Shown in pieces: positions 16,643 to 25,399 of a stretch of DNA of 64,000 nt (positions are counted from its first letter, which is position 1; every line of letters begins with the position of its first letter). Source of the DNA: JAICYJ01 sp038212095 (GTDB taxonomy: Bacteria; Actinomycetota; Thermoleophilia; Gaiellales; JAICJC01); NCBI GenBank assembly GCA_038212095.1, contig JBBQUW010000006.1, positions 1 through 64,000 of the forward strand, read 5' to 3'. The translations under genes were made by a program, and so were the position numbers. The notes below the pieces were generated by a model. It was not told the origin of the DNA. It ran no database searches and worked only from the letters and a program-made list of their open reading frames with translations.

Positions 16643-17628
16643 GGCGGACACTGCTCCTGATCCCGGCCCTGGTCGTAGCCGGGTGTGGCACACAGAGCGG
16701 CCTGCACCTGGAGAACGACGGACATAGGATCGCCGTGGTGGCGCCGCCGTCCACATCGGGTGGATCGGGTCGCACGCTCAGGCTGCCGCGCCGCGTGACG
16801 GCGCACGTCGCCCTGGGCGGCATACCGACGCTGGCCTGGGGGGGCGGGCCGGTTTGGGCGGCGGTGTGGCCGGGAGGGCCACGCGCGCTGGGATCGCTGA
16901 TCGCGATCGATCCGGTGACCGGCAAGCCGGGGGTGCCGCTGCCGCTGCCGCCGTCCACCCAGCCCTTCCTGATGGTCGCCACCGCCACCACGCTGTTCGT
17001 GGCCGGCAGCGACCGTTTGCTGCAGATCGATGCCACAGGCAGGGTGGTGGCCCACCTGGCGCTGGCCGCGCCGCCGCGTGGGTTGGTCGACTCGCTGGGA
17101 AGCATCTGGCTGACGATCGATCACGGCGCGCTGCTGCAGATCGATCCCGCCCGGCTGACGCTGACCCGGACGCTGAGCGTGACGGGGGCTCCGGACGCGA
17201 TCACCGCAGTCACGGGCAGCGTCTACGTCACCGATGATCACGACCGTGCGCTACGCCGGATCGATCCCAAGAGCGGCCGCGTCGCAGCTACCGTTAGCAT
17301 CGCCGCCAACGGCGCGGCCGCACCTGCCGGCCTGACCGTCTACGGCGACTCGATCTGGGCCTACGAGGGCGGCTCGGTGGTGCGACTGCAGCGCCGCGGC
17401 GAGCGCCTGCTCGATCGCATCACGCTGCCCGACGGCGCCGGCGCGATGGCCGCGGGCAGCGGTGGGGTGTGGGTGACAGGCGACTTCGGCGTGGCGCGCA
17501 TCGATCCGCTGACCGGCTCGCTGGGGCGGCCGATCCCGTTGCCGGGCGGCGGCAGGGCGCTGGCAACCACCGGCAACGCGGTGTGGGTGGCCGACGGCCA
17601 TGGCACCGTGCTGCGGATCTCACCCTGA
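16639..17628 (+). CDS. Beta-propeller lipoprotein coupled to a two-component system
   Basis: Protein of 329 aa with lipoprotein signal MRRTLLLIPALVVAGC (lipobox AGC, Cys16). The rest is made of about six repeats of the form IDP-x-TG-x-V, WV/IW-x and LRRIDPKSGRV, typical of YVTN/Vgb-like beta propellers. It overlaps the kinase stop by 4 bp (ATGA), so it is the third gene of the operon and likely sits on the outer face of the membrane near the sensor. Role as a signal-binding accessory or a regulated target is inference. Confidence 0.82.
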   Translation: MRRTLLLIPALVVAGCGTQSGLHLENDGHRIAVVAPPSTSGGSGRTLRLPRRVTAHVALGGIPTLAWGGGPVWAAVWPGGPRALGSLIAIDPVTGKPGVPLPLPPSTQPFLMVATATTLFVAGSDRLLQIDATGRVVAHLALAAPPRGLVDSLGSIWLTIDHGALLQIDPARLTLTRTLSVTGAPDAITAVTGSVYVTDDHDRALRRIDPKSGRVAATVSIAANGAAAPAGLTVYGDSIWAYEGGSVVRLQRRGERLLDRITLPDGAGAMAAGSGGVWVTGDFGVARIDPLTGSLGRPIPLPGGGRALATTGNAVWVADGHGTVLRISP

Positions 17629-18074
17629 CCCCGCCGCCTGCTTGGGGAAATGGCCGGCCCGATCGCGGGCCAGCCAGTGCCGTGGCTGGGACTCGAGCCA
17701 GCGCACCAGCGTCGAGCCGAGCAGTGCGGTGCGGCGTGGGCCGGTGTGGCTCGCCTCGGGCGGCGCTGCTCCCGGCGCCGCCCGAGGCCCGCGACCCGCC
17801 GCGCCCACAGTCCGGGAGAGGACTGCGGCGGCCGCAACGATCAGCGCCGCGAGTTCCCCGGGACGATGACGGCGGGCCGGCATGGCTGCAGGCTAGGGCC
17901 GGCGTGTATCGGCACCAGGTCGCGGGCGTAACGCTTGCGTAACGAGTGGCGGTAGCAGCAACACGCTGCCGGCCCGGCGAGCGTAAACCGAGCCTGGCGA
18001 GGAGCAAGGGAGGGACAGTGCTCCGCACGGCCCGACCAAAGCGATACCGCCAGGCGACGGTCTGCAGCACGCCG
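17629..18074. other. Intergenic region, 446 bp, no convincing gene
   Basis: The region lies between the convergent propeller lipoprotein and purA. A minus-strand frame at 17620-17883 encodes 87 residues with one hydrophobic stretch (LAALIVAAAAVL) and an Arg-rich remainder. It has no ribosome site and overlaps the lipoprotein end, so I regard it as doubtful. No tRNA or repeat was recognised. Confidence 0.4.
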
Positions 18075-19367
18075 CTACGCGACGGTTTGCAGCCGCCGAT
18101 TGATTATCTGGTCGCGGCGCTGCCCTATACCCACAATCGTGACGGGTACGCCCACCCGCTGTTCGAGGTAGGCCAGGTAGTCGCGGGCGGCTGCGGGCAG
18201 CTGGTCGTACTCGCGCACTGCGGAGATGTCGACGTTCCAGCCCTCGAGCTCCTCGTACACAGGCCGGGCGTGGTGGAAGTCGCTCTGATGGCCGGGGAAG
18301 TCTTCGGTCACCGTGCCGTCCGGCAGCCGGTAGCCGGTGCAGACCGGGATCGACTCGAAGATCGAGAGCACGTCAAGCTTGGTTACGGCCAGCTCGGTGA
18401 GACCGTTGACGCGGGCGGCGAACCGCAGCCCGACCAGGTCGAGCCAGCCGCAGCGGCGATCGCGGCCGGTGACGGTGCCGTACTCGCCGCCATGTTCGCG
18501 GATGCGGGCACCGCGCTCCTCGTCCGCCTCGCTGGGGAACGGCCCGGCGCCGACGCGGGTCAGGTACGCCTTGGTGACGCCGATCACCGAGTCGATCCGG
18601 GTCGGCCCCAGGCCGAGGCCGGTGCAGGCGCCGCCGGCGACCGGGTTGGAGCTGGTGACGAACGGGTAGGTGCCGCTGTCCAGGTCGAGCAGCGTGCCCT
18701 GTGCTCCTTCGCAGAGCACGCGGCGGCCTTCGTCCAGCGCGCGGTTCACGAGCAGCGAGGTGTCGGTGACGAACGGCCGCACGCGCTCGGCGTAGCGCAG
18801 GGTGGCCTCGGTGACGACGTCCTTGTCGAGCGGGCGCTGGTGGTAGATCTTGCGCAGCAGGATGTTCTTGACCGAGAGCGCGGTCTGGATCTTTGCTCGC
18901 AGGATCTTCTCGTCCAGCAGATCCTGCACGCGGATGCCAACCCGCGACGCCTTGTCAGCGTAGGCCGGGCCGATGCCCCGGCGGGTGGTACCGATCTGCA
19001 GGCTGCCAAGCATCAGCTCAGAGTCGGAGTCGATGATGCGGTGCCACGGCATGATCAGGTGAGCGTTCCCGGAGATGCGCAGGCCGGCCACGTCGATGCC
19101 GCGCTCAATCAGGCCGTCGAGCTCCTCGATCAGCACCTCGGGGTCGATCACGCAGCCGGAGCCGAGCACGCAGGTGGTGCCGGGGTAGAGGATGCCGCTG
19201 GGCACGAGCCGCAGCTTGTAGGTCTCGTCGCCCAGCACCAGCGTGTGGCCGGCGTTATTGCCGCCCTGGTAGCGGGCGACCACATCGGCGCGCTCGGCCA
19301 GCGTGTCGACGATCTTGCCTTTGCCTTCATCGCCCCACTGGGCGCCGACGATCACGGTGCAGGACAC
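18075..19367 (-). CDS. purA: Adenylosuccinate synthetase
   Basis: Protein of 430 aa, full length for PurA. It carries the GTP-binding loop GAQWGDEGKGKIVD, then GGNNAGHT, LVPSGIL, the IMP-binding region GTTRRGIGPAY and the C-terminal TKLDVL with the guanine-binding Lys-Leu-Asp. It joins IMP and aspartate with GTP to give adenylosuccinate, the first committed step to AMP. GTG start at 19367. It lies 19 bp after dnaB at the end of the rpsF-ssb-rpsR-rplI-dnaB-purA order. Confidence 0.98.
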   Translation of the reverse strand: MSCTVIVGAQWGDEGKGKIVDTLAERADVVARYQGGNNAGHTLVLGDETYKLRLVPSGILYPGTTCVLGSGCVIDPEVLIEELDGLIERGIDVAGLRISGNAHLIMPWHRIIDSDSELMLGSLQIGTTRRGIGPAYADKASRVGIRVQDLLDEKILRAKIQTALSVKNILLRKIYHQRPLDKDVVTEATLRYAERVRPFVTDTSLLVNRALDEGRRVLCEGAQGTLLDLDSGTYPFVTSSNPVAGGACTGLGLGPTRIDSVIGVTKAYLTRVGAGPFPSEADEERGARIREHGGEYGTVTGRDRRCGWLDLVGLRFAARVNGLTELAVTKLDVLSIFESIPVCTGYRLPDGTVTEDFPGHQSDFHHARPVYEELEGWNVDISAVREYDQLPAAARDYLAYLEQRVGVPVTIVGIGQRRDQIINRRLQTVA

Positions 19368-19386
19368 GGACTGCTCCCCATCTGCC

Positions 19387-20742
19387 TTAGTTCGGGCTCT
19401 GAGCCATGTTGGCGAAGCGCGTGTAGCGCCCCTGGTAGGCGAGCTGGACGCTGTCGAGCGGACCGTTGCGGTGCTTGCCGATGATCAGCTCGGCCTCGCC
19501 CTTGTGCTCGCTCTCGGGGTCGTAGTAGTCGTCGCGGTAGACGAACATGACCAGGTCGGCGTCCTGTTCGATCGATCCTGACTCGCGCAGGTCGGACAGC
19601 TGCGGTCGGCGATCCTTGATGCCGCGCTGCTCGACGGCGCGAGACAGCTGGGAGAGCGCGAGCACCGGCACCTCGAGGTCGCGAGCGATCAGCTTCAGCT
19701 GCCGGGAGATGTGCGAGATCTCGTTGACGCGGTTGTCGAACCTGCCGCCGCCGGACATCAGCTGCAGGTAGTCGATCACGACCAGGGCGAGGTCGGGCCG
19801 TCGCGCCTTGAGGCGGCGCGTCTTGGCCTTGATCTCGAGCGCCGTGATGCCGGCTGTGTCGTCGACGAAGATCGGCGCCTCTTGCAGCTTGGTGCAGGCG
19901 GCGGTCAGCTTGGGCCACTCGTCCGGTGCCAGCTTGCCGGTACGCAGCCGGCTTGAGTCGACCTTCCCCTCCGAGCACATCAGTCGCTGCGTCACCTCGT
20001 CCCGTGACATCTCGATCGAGAAGATCGCCACCGGTCGGTTTTCGGTGATGCCCACGTGGGCGGCGATGTTGAGCGCCAGCGAGGTCTTGCCCATGCCGGG
20101 GCGGGCGGCCAGGATGATCAGATTCGAGGGCTGGAAGCCGGCCGTGATCTTGTCCAGCTTGCGGAAGCCGGTGGCGACGCCGGTGATGTCGCGGCCCGAC
20201 TCGTGCAGCTGCGAGATGCGCTCGAACGACTCGTTGAGGAGCGCCGAGATGGGGCTGAAGTCGCTCGAGATGCGCTGGTCGGCGATCCCAAACACCGTCT
20301 GCTCCGCCTTGTCGACCAGCTCGCGCGGGTCGCCCAGCCGCTCGTAGCCAAGCTGGGCGATCTCGGTTCCGGCCCGGATCAGGTTGCGGTACGTGCTGGC
20401 GTCGCGGACGATCTCGGCGTAGCGGAAGGCGTTGGCGACCGCCGGCACGGTGGAGGCCAGCGTGTGCACGGCCGCCTTGCCGCCCACCTCGTCGAGTTGG
20501 CCCAGGTTCTGCAGCGCGTTGATCAGCGTGATCGAGTCGACGGTGCCGCCCTCGGCGTACACCTGCAGGATGGTCGCGTAGATGGTGGCGTGAGAGCGGC
20601 GGTAGAAGTCCTCCGCGCGCAGCATCTCGGACACGATCGAGATCGCGTTCGACGAGACGAGCATCGCGCCCAGCACCGACTCCTCGGCATCGAGATCGTG
20701 CGGCGGAACTGTCGCCGCGTGCTGCTGTTGATCGACTGCCAT
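19387..20742 (-). CDS. dnaB: Replicative DNA helicase DnaB
   Basis: Protein of 451 aa. The N-terminal helical domain (about 10-115) starts PHDLDAEESVLGAML. The RecA-like helicase domain has Walker A ARPGMGKTSLALN, Walker B LVVIDYLQLM, the arginine-finger region and the DnaB-specific QLSRAVEQR and LRESGSIEQDADLV. It forms the hexameric ring that unwinds DNA at the fork and recruits primase. No intein is inserted, unlike many actinobacterial dnaB genes. It sits between rplI and purA. Confidence 0.98.
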   Translation of the reverse strand: MAVDQQQHAATVPPHDLDAEESVLGAMLVSSNAISIVSEMLRAEDFYRRSHATIYATILQVYAEGGTVDSITLINALQNLGQLDEVGGKAAVHTLASTVPAVANAFRYAEIVRDASTYRNLIRAGTEIAQLGYERLGDPRELVDKAEQTVFGIADQRISSDFSPISALLNESFERISQLHESGRDITGVATGFRKLDKITAGFQPSNLIILAARPGMGKTSLALNIAAHVGITENRPVAIFSIEMSRDEVTQRLMCSEGKVDSSRLRTGKLAPDEWPKLTAACTKLQEAPIFVDDTAGITALEIKAKTRRLKARRPDLALVVIDYLQLMSGGGRFDNRVNEISHISRQLKLIARDLEVPVLALSQLSRAVEQRGIKDRRPQLSDLRESGSIEQDADLVMFVYRDDYYDPESEHKGEAELIIGKHRNGPLDSVQLAYQGRYTRFANMAQSPN

Positions 20743-20780
20743 CCGGGCCTAGCGGGGTGCTTCCGTCGACTCAACCATCG

Positions 20781-21296
20781 CTAGTAGTCGTCGGGCTCGG
20801 CTTCGAACGCCTCCACGCCGCCCTCTTCGCCGGCAGCGCCAGGCACGACCATCACCTTCACCAAGGCGGTCACGTCGCCCCATACGGTGACGGACACTTT
20901 GTAGCTGCCAAGCGCCTTGATCGCGTCGTCGAGCGCCACCTTGCGGCGATCGACGCGGATCTTGCGCGCCTTCCAGATCGCATCCGCGATGTCGCTGGAA
21001 GTGACCGAGCCGTACAGCCGGTCCTCGGCTCCGGCGCGGGCCTTGATCGTCAGCACGGTGCGGTTGAGCGTGTGAGCGATGTCCTGAGCCTGCTCGTCGC
21101 TCTGCGCCTCGTGGCGGCGCCGCATCTCTGCCTGGCGCTGGACCTGGGCCACCATGCCGTCGGTGGCCTGCAGCGCGAGCTTGCGCGGCGCCAGGTAGTT
21201 GCGCATATAGCCGGCAGCGACGTTGACGACGTCGCCCTTGCGTCCCAGTTTGTCGACGTCCTGCAGCAGGATCGCCTGTGTTCCCTTGTGTGCCAT
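20781..21296 (-). CDS. rplI: 50S ribosomal protein bL9
   Basis: Protein of 171 aa. The N-terminal RNA-binding domain has AILLQDVDKLGRKGDVVNVAAGYMRNYLAPRKLA, the hallmark of bL9. A long connecting helix and the C-terminal domain (RLYGSVTSSDIADAI, VSVTVWG) follow. The C-terminus carries an extra acidic tail (about 20 residues). I start at the ATG at 21296 behind GAGGACGTG; a GTG one codon upstream is possible. It is part of the small ribosomal operon with rpsR and rpsF. Confidence 0.97.
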   Translation of the reverse strand: MAHKGTQAILLQDVDKLGRKGDVVNVAAGYMRNYLAPRKLALQATDGMVAQVQRQAEMRRRHEAQSDEQAQDIAHTLNRTVLTIKARAGAEDRLYGSVTSSDIADAIWKARKIRVDRRKVALDDAIKALGSYKVSVTVWGDVTALVKVMVVPGAAGEEGGVEAFEAEPDDY

Positions 21297-21402
21297 CACG
21301 TCCTCGTCGGTCGCGCGACCCGGCGGGTCGCGGTCATCGTCGCACGGGCGGACAGACGATCGCCAGTCCCGCGCGCTGGAAATCAGCGCAGCTTGCGGAG
21401 AA

Positions 21403-21666
21403 TCAGTTCACTGCGTAGGGCAGCAGAGCAACCTCGCGCGCACGCTTCACTGCCACCGCCACCTGTCGCTGGTGGCGCCGGCATGCGCCGGTAATGCGCC
21501 GCGACCGAATCTTGCCCTTCTCCGAGACGTAGCGCCGAAGCTGGTTGTAGTTCTTGTAGTCGATCTCCTCGATCTTGTCCTTGCAGAAGTAACAGGACTT
21601 GCGTCGAGTCGATCCACCCGGGCCGGTCCGCGGCTTCGCGGGTCGGCGCTTGGGCTTAGATGCCAT
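21403..21666 (-). CDS. rpsR: 30S ribosomal protein bS18
   Basis: Protein of 87 aa with the bS18 core YKNYNQLRRYVSEKGKIRSRRITGACRRHQRQVAVAVKRAREVALLPY. CYFCK near residue 25, with two Cys, marks a form that may bind zinc together with the later Cys. The basic N-terminal tail (KPKRRPAKPRTG) is usual for actinobacteria. It pairs with bS6 on the ribosome, matching the gene order rpsF-ssb-rpsR. Confidence 0.97.
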   Translation of the reverse strand: MASKPKRRPAKPRTGPGGSTRRKSCYFCKDKIEEIDYKNYNQLRRYVSEKGKIRSRRITGACRRHQRQVAVAVKRAREVALLPYAVN

Positions 21667-21687
21667 GCGGATCGCTCCTTTTGAACC

Positions 21688-22158
21688 CTAGAATGGAATG
21701 TCGTCGTCGCCGCCGCTGCCGCCGAATGCCGGCACCGGATCGGGCTTCAGCTCTCCACCGCGCGGCTCGAAGCTGCGCGCCTGGCCCTGCCCCTGCTGGC
21801 CCTGGCCACCGCCCTCGCCGCCGTCACGTGAGCCGAGGAACTGGACGGTGTCGGCGACCACCTCGACCGCCTGTCGCTTGGAGCCGTCCTGAGCCTCCCA
21901 CTCGCGCCACTCCAGCCGGCCGTCGACCGCAACAGCGCGGCCCTTGGCCAGATAGTTGGCGCAGTTCTCGCCCTGGGCGCCCCAAACCTTGATGTCGAAG
22001 TAGTTGGGCTTCTCGACCCACTCGCCACTGGCCTGATCCTTGTAGCGACGGTTGACCGCCAGACGCAGCTTGCAGACGGACGTGCCGCTGGGCAGGCTGG
22101 ACAGCTCGGGATCCGAGGTCAGGTTGCCCGTCAGAATGACCCTATTGATGTTTGCCAC
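21688..22158 (-). CDS. ssb: Single-stranded DNA-binding protein
   Basis: Protein of 156 aa. The OB-fold runs from NRVILTGNLTSDPEL to EVVADTVQFLGS (about 1-110), followed by a Gly/Gln-rich linker and the acidic tail GGDDDIPF that docks repair and replication proteins. The GTG at 22158 is chosen because GGAGGA lies 5 nt upstream; the 36 codons before it are not SSB-like. It coats ssDNA at the replication fork, in keeping with nearby dnaB. Confidence 0.97.
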   Translation of the reverse strand: MANINRVILTGNLTSDPELSSLPSGTSVCKLRLAVNRRYKDQASGEWVEKPNYFDIKVWGAQGENCANYLAKGRAVAVDGRLEWREWEAQDGSKRQAVEVVADTVQFLGSRDGGEGGGQGQQGQGQARSFEPRGGELKPDPVPAFGGSGGDDDIPF

Positions 22159-22225
22159 GGTGTTCCTCCTGTGCCTTGCATATCGAACGTGTGTTCGTCT
22201 ATGATAGGCGGCTGAGCGGACGGCG

Positions 22226-22600
22226 CTAGGCGCCGGCCTCGACGGGATCCTCGAACTGTTCTTCACGGGTCGGCGGGCGGTCTTCCGGCAGCTTGGCCGA
22301 ACTTCCCGGCAGACGGTTGACGGCCATGAAGCGCATCACGCCATCGGTGATGGCGAGCACGCGCGTGACCTCGTGCAGCGTCGGCGCGGGCGCGTCGAAC
22401 GTGAGCACGAAGTACCACGCCTCGCCCTGGTGCTTGATCTCATAGGCCAGCTTCCGCCGGCCCCAGGTGTCGGAGGAGATCCACGCCCCGTCACCCTTCT
22501 CGACGATCTGCTTTACGCGGTCGATGATCTCTCCGTGTCGCTCTTCGGCGACCTCGGGCTCGATCAGCAGCATGATCTCGTACGGGTTGATCCTGATCAC
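22226..22600 (-). CDS. rpsF: 30S ribosomal protein bS6
   Basis: Protein of up to 124 aa, with the bS6 core NPYEIMLLIEPEV, GRRKLAYEIKHQGEAWYFVLTFDAP and ITDGVMRFMAV plus an acidic tail. The start is awkward. The GTG at 22600 lies inside the ribosome-binding sequence AGGAGGTGATC, a perfect anti-16S match, leaving almost no spacer. An ATC codon (start of the NPYEIM segment) lies 8 nt after GGAGG and would give a protein starting exactly where bS6 normally does. Annotated here from the GTG. It heads the ribosomal/replication operon. Confidence 0.93.
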   Translation of the reverse strand: MIRINPYEIMLLIEPEVAEERHGEIIDRVKQIVEKGDGAWISSDTWGRRKLAYEIKHQGEAWYFVLTFDAPAPTLHEVTRVLAITDGVMRFMAVNRLPGSSAKLPEDRPPTREEQFEDPVEAGA

Positions 22601-22729
22601 CTCCTCCGGACTCGTGCGGCCCCGGCGTCGAAATGGCGCAGCGATCAGGATCGCAGCCGCACCGCACCGGAGCAGGAAGCTCTCGATTGTCGTGGCTGAG
22701 TATACTGGCCCCCTCCAGAAAGGGGTTCA

Positions 22730-23029
22730 GTGGCACGAATAGCATGGTTTCTGGCCGGGGCAGCCTCGGCCGCGGCGGCTCTGGTGGCAGCGCCGCACAG
22801 CTACTACAAGCTGCGCGGGTTGGTGGAGACCTCGGGACAGACGATGGAGCCGCCGAGTGACGAGTCGGCCACCGGTCCTAACGACTTCGCCCCCGCCGCG
22901 GCGTTCGCGGGCTACGACGCGCCGGATCCGTCCAGCAGCGTTGACGAGGACACCGCCGAGCTGCGGATCAGGATCGATGAGACGCGGCAGCGGATCCGCC
23001 GCCGAGCGGAGGAATCCGGGGCCGAGTAG
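22730..23029 (+). CDS. Small single-pass membrane protein of unknown function
   Basis: Protein of 99 aa. One N-terminal membrane segment (MARIAWFLAGAASAAAALVAAP) is followed by a polar, acidic linker rich in Pro, Ser and Asp, and a C-terminal charged helix (TAELRIRIDETRQRIRRRAEE) likely to form a coiled coil. GTG start at 22730 with AAAGGGG upstream. TATACT at 22701-22706 could be a -10 box for either strand. It is divergent from rpsF across 129 bp. No family recognised. Confidence 0.6.
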   Translation: MARIAWFLAGAASAAAALVAAPHSYYKLRGLVETSGQTMEPPSDESATGPNDFAPAAAFAGYDAPDPSSSVDEDTAELRIRIDETRQRIRRRAEESGAE

Positions 23030-23032
23030 GTC

Positions 23033-23069
23033 GGGTGGAGCGCCGCCGGAGGGTTGCGGCGCCCCACCC
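23033..23069. terminator. Bidirectional hairpin terminator
   Basis: GGGTGGAGCGCCGC (23033-23046) pairs with GCGGCGCCCCACCC (23056-23069): 13 of 14 pairs with a 9-nt loop. It lies between two convergent genes (stop codons at 23029 and 23082), the usual place for a shared terminator. No long T-tract follows. Confidence 0.65.
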
Positions 23070-23081
23070 CTTGCACGACGG

Positions 23082-24365
23082 CTACGGCGTGGCGCCGTCG
23101 ATCAGGTACACCGTGTCCAGGTTGGCGGCCGAGACGAGGTAGTCGAGCGACCCGTTGTGGTTGACGTCACCAACGCCGACCGCATCGAAGCCCAAGTTCT
23201 CGTTCGCGGTGGTGCTTGTTATCGTCCGCAACGGCAACCCGGTCGCGCCCGAGAAAACCTGCACCTTGCCGGCCTGGGAGGCGCCGTCGCTGCTGGTGTA
23301 TGAGCCGACGATCAGGTCGACCTTGCCGTCGCCGTTCACGTCCCCGGCCTCGCGTCCCGGCCCGATTCCCTCGCCGGCAGATGCGCCACGCCACTCGTGC
23401 AGCAAGCTGCCATCCACACCCGAGTAGACGGCCGCATAGCCGGAGGCCGCGCCGTTGATATTCGAGGCGTAGTCACCGACGAAGATGTCCGGCACCGAGT
23501 CGCCGTTGGTGTCGCCGACGCCGGCGGCGAAGAAGCGGCCAAACTCCTGTCCTTGAGCGGGACTGACGATCCGAAACAGCCGCGCCCCTGTGGCGCCGGA
23601 GTAGATGTAGGCGGCGCCGCTCTGATCGCTGCCGGCATCGCTTGCGCCGACGATCAGGTCAGGAACGCCGTCGCCGTTGAGATCGTCGGAGCGGTCGGTG
23701 GCCGAGCCGAACGAGTCTCCGCTCTCCCCCGCCGTAAGCGAACGGATGACGCGGAAGGTGCGCCCAGAGATGACGTAGGCCCGGCCCGGCGCCGATCCGG
23801 GGGTGCCGCTGCCGGGCGCACCAACCAGGAGATCGGCATAGCCATCGCCGTTGACGTCACCGGCGCCGGATACGGCTGACCCGAATCCGTCACCGGGCGA
23901 GACTCCCGTCAGACGCGTGAGCACGCGCCCGGTCGCGCCGGAGTAGACGTAGGCGTTGCCGGGTGCCATGCCGGTGCCGGGGGCACCGCTGATGATGTCG
24001 GGCACTCCGTCGCCATTGACGTCGCCGGCATCGGCCACCGCGTAGCCGTTGAGGTCGTTCGCTTTCCCGGTCAACCGGTAGAGCAGCTGTCGGGTGGCGC
24101 CCGAGTAGACCCATACGCGCCCGGCTTGGTGCGAACCGCCCGCAACCTCGCCGATGATCACGTCGTCGACGTGGTCGCCGTTGACGTCATGGAGCTCGCT
24201 CACCGCCCAACCGAAATATGCTCCCTGGCCCTGGCTCGGGCCGGTGAAGGTGTGGAGCACCGTCGTCGGCTGGACGAACGTTCCGGCGGCGCCGGCCGTT
24301 GCGGCGAGAGCAGTGGCCGCCAGGGCCGACGAGAGCAGCGCCGCGCGTATCAAGATCCGAGTCAC
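23082..24365 (-). CDS. Secreted FG-GAP (integrin alpha-like) repeat protein
   Basis: Protein of 427 aa with an N-terminal signal peptide (ILIRAALLSSALAATALAATAGAAG). The mature part is seven FG-GAP repeats, each with a calcium-loop of the type DVNGDGVPDIISGAP and a YSGATG turn: a seven-bladed beta propeller. The calcium loops DxNxDG are intact in most blades, while one reads DVNHNGSLD. It is presumably an extracellular or surface-bound protein for adhesion or ligand binding. Codon-level repeats make this a region prone to recombination. It lies 84 bp after an AraC-type gene on the same strand. Confidence 0.9.
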   Translation of the reverse strand: MTRILIRAALLSSALAATALAATAGAAGTFVQPTTVLHTFTGPSQGQGAYFGWAVSELHDVNGDHVDDVIIGEVAGGSHQAGRVWVYSGATRQLLYRLTGKANDLNGYAVADAGDVNGDGVPDIISGAPGTGMAPGNAYVYSGATGRVLTRLTGVSPGDGFGSAVSGAGDVNGDGYADLLVGAPGSGTPGSAPGRAYVISGRTFRVIRSLTAGESGDSFGSATDRSDDLNGDGVPDLIVGASDAGSDQSGAAYIYSGATGARLFRIVSPAQGQEFGRFFAAGVGDTNGDSVPDIFVGDYASNINGAASGYAAVYSGVDGSLLHEWRGASAGEGIGPGREAGDVNGDGKVDLIVGSYTSSDGASQAGKVQVFSGATGLPLRTITSTTANENLGFDAVGVGDVNHNGSLDYLVSAANLDTVYLIDGATP

Positions 24366-24449
24366 ATCGCACCTTCCGATCAGGCCGTTTCAGGGTTTCG
24401 CGGCCATGGTACGGACGACTCGACACCGTCAGATAGGACGTTCTTGCCG

Positions 24450-25376
24450 CTACGCGGCGACGATCAGATCGGCCAGGAGGAGCGGCACGGCGGCGCCGTC
24501 CTCGACGATCTCGCGCAGAGCGGACGGCGTCCAGCCGAAGGCCCGTCGAAAACGGGACGTGAAGTGACTGTGACCCTGAAAGCCGAGGCCGAATGCGATA
24601 TCAGCCAGCGGGACGCCGGCCAAAACCAGATCGACCGAACGGCGAAGGCGCAGCTGGAGGTGGTACTGGTGGACGGTGTAGCCGGTGCAGGTATGAAAGG
24701 CGCGAAGCAGGTGATACGGCGAGTAGTGCGTCTCGCGGGCGAGCCGATCGAGAGGGTGCAGGCGTTCGGTGGCCGAGGCCATCAGCTCCTGGCTGCGCTG
24801 GACGGCGGTACCCACAGGCATGGCCGGGGCGGGCGGCGAAGCGGGGGAGAGCGTCTGCCGCACGAGCTCGCGGACGATGCCTGCGGCGACAACCGGGTCG
24901 TGGTCGGGCCGGCGGAGATACTCAGCGAACAGCCGCTGGCCCAGCCACAGGGTCGGCGCCAGCACGGGATCGGATAGCCGAGGCTCGTCGCCGTGTGGGA
25001 TCAGCGCGTCGCGCAACGCCGGCGACAGAATCACGAACAGGCAGTGGTCGCCTTCACCGCTGAGGTACCGCCGGTGGAAGCGCAGCCGCGGCGGGTAGAG
25101 CACGGCGTGGTTCGGGGTCGCCACCAGCGCCGGCATCGCCCGACGCGCGATATGCACCGGAGTCCACGGGTAGACGACATGGAAGCCCTCGCCGATGTCG
25201 TTCTCGCCCAGCCACCGGCTGTCGCCGGGCGGGCAGATGAACTCACCGACCATCAGGTCGCCGTCGACGAGCAGGGTGCGGATCGTCGCCTCGTTCACTG
25301 TGGCAAGCGTGCCGCCGCACCGGGCGGCCGGCACTATCGCATTCTTGCTGCCCTGAGTATCCGGCCGCCGGCCCAT
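24450..25376 (-). CDS. AraC-family transcriptional regulator
   Basis: Protein of 308 aa. The N-terminal half is a cupin-like sensor domain (CPPGDSRWLG, FHVVYPWTPVHI, YPPRLRFHRRYLSGEGDHCLF). The C-terminal pair of helix-turn-helices spans about 200-300: LDRLARETHYSPYHLLRAFHTCTGYTVHQY and VPLADIAFGLGFQGHSHFTSRFRRAFGWTPSALR. ATG at 25376; a GTG (VNEATIRT) 27 codons in is also possible. The binding target and ligand are unknown. The selenocysteine tRNA starts 23 bp away on the other strand. Confidence 0.9.
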   Translation of the reverse strand: MGRRPDTQGSKNAIVPAARCGGTLATVNEATIRTLLVDGDLMVGEFICPPGDSRWLGENDIGEGFHVVYPWTPVHIARRAMPALVATPNHAVLYPPRLRFHRRYLSGEGDHCLFVILSPALRDALIPHGDEPRLSDPVLAPTLWLGQRLFAEYLRRPDHDPVVAAGIVRELVRQTLSPASPPAPAMPVGTAVQRSQELMASATERLHPLDRLARETHYSPYHLLRAFHTCTGYTVHQYHLQLRLRRSVDLVLAGVPLADIAFGLGFQGHSHFTSRFRRAFGWTPSALREIVEDGAAVPLLLADLIVAA

Positions 25377-25399
25377 GATCCGCTACGCTCGGCCCACTT

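Noticed and set aside
15778..17241. Long minus-strand frame opposite the histidine kinase and propeller lipoprotein
   Set aside because: Low-complexity Ser/Arg/Pro sequence; the plus strand has clear kinase and lipoprotein motifs.
17946..19484. 512-codon plus-strand frame opposite purA
   Set aside because: purA on the minus strand is full length with all motifs; this frame is its shadow.
22701..22706. TATACT as a housekeeping -10 box
   Set aside because: It is a good -10 but no -35 at 16-18 bp could be found on either strand, so it is not listed as a promoter.
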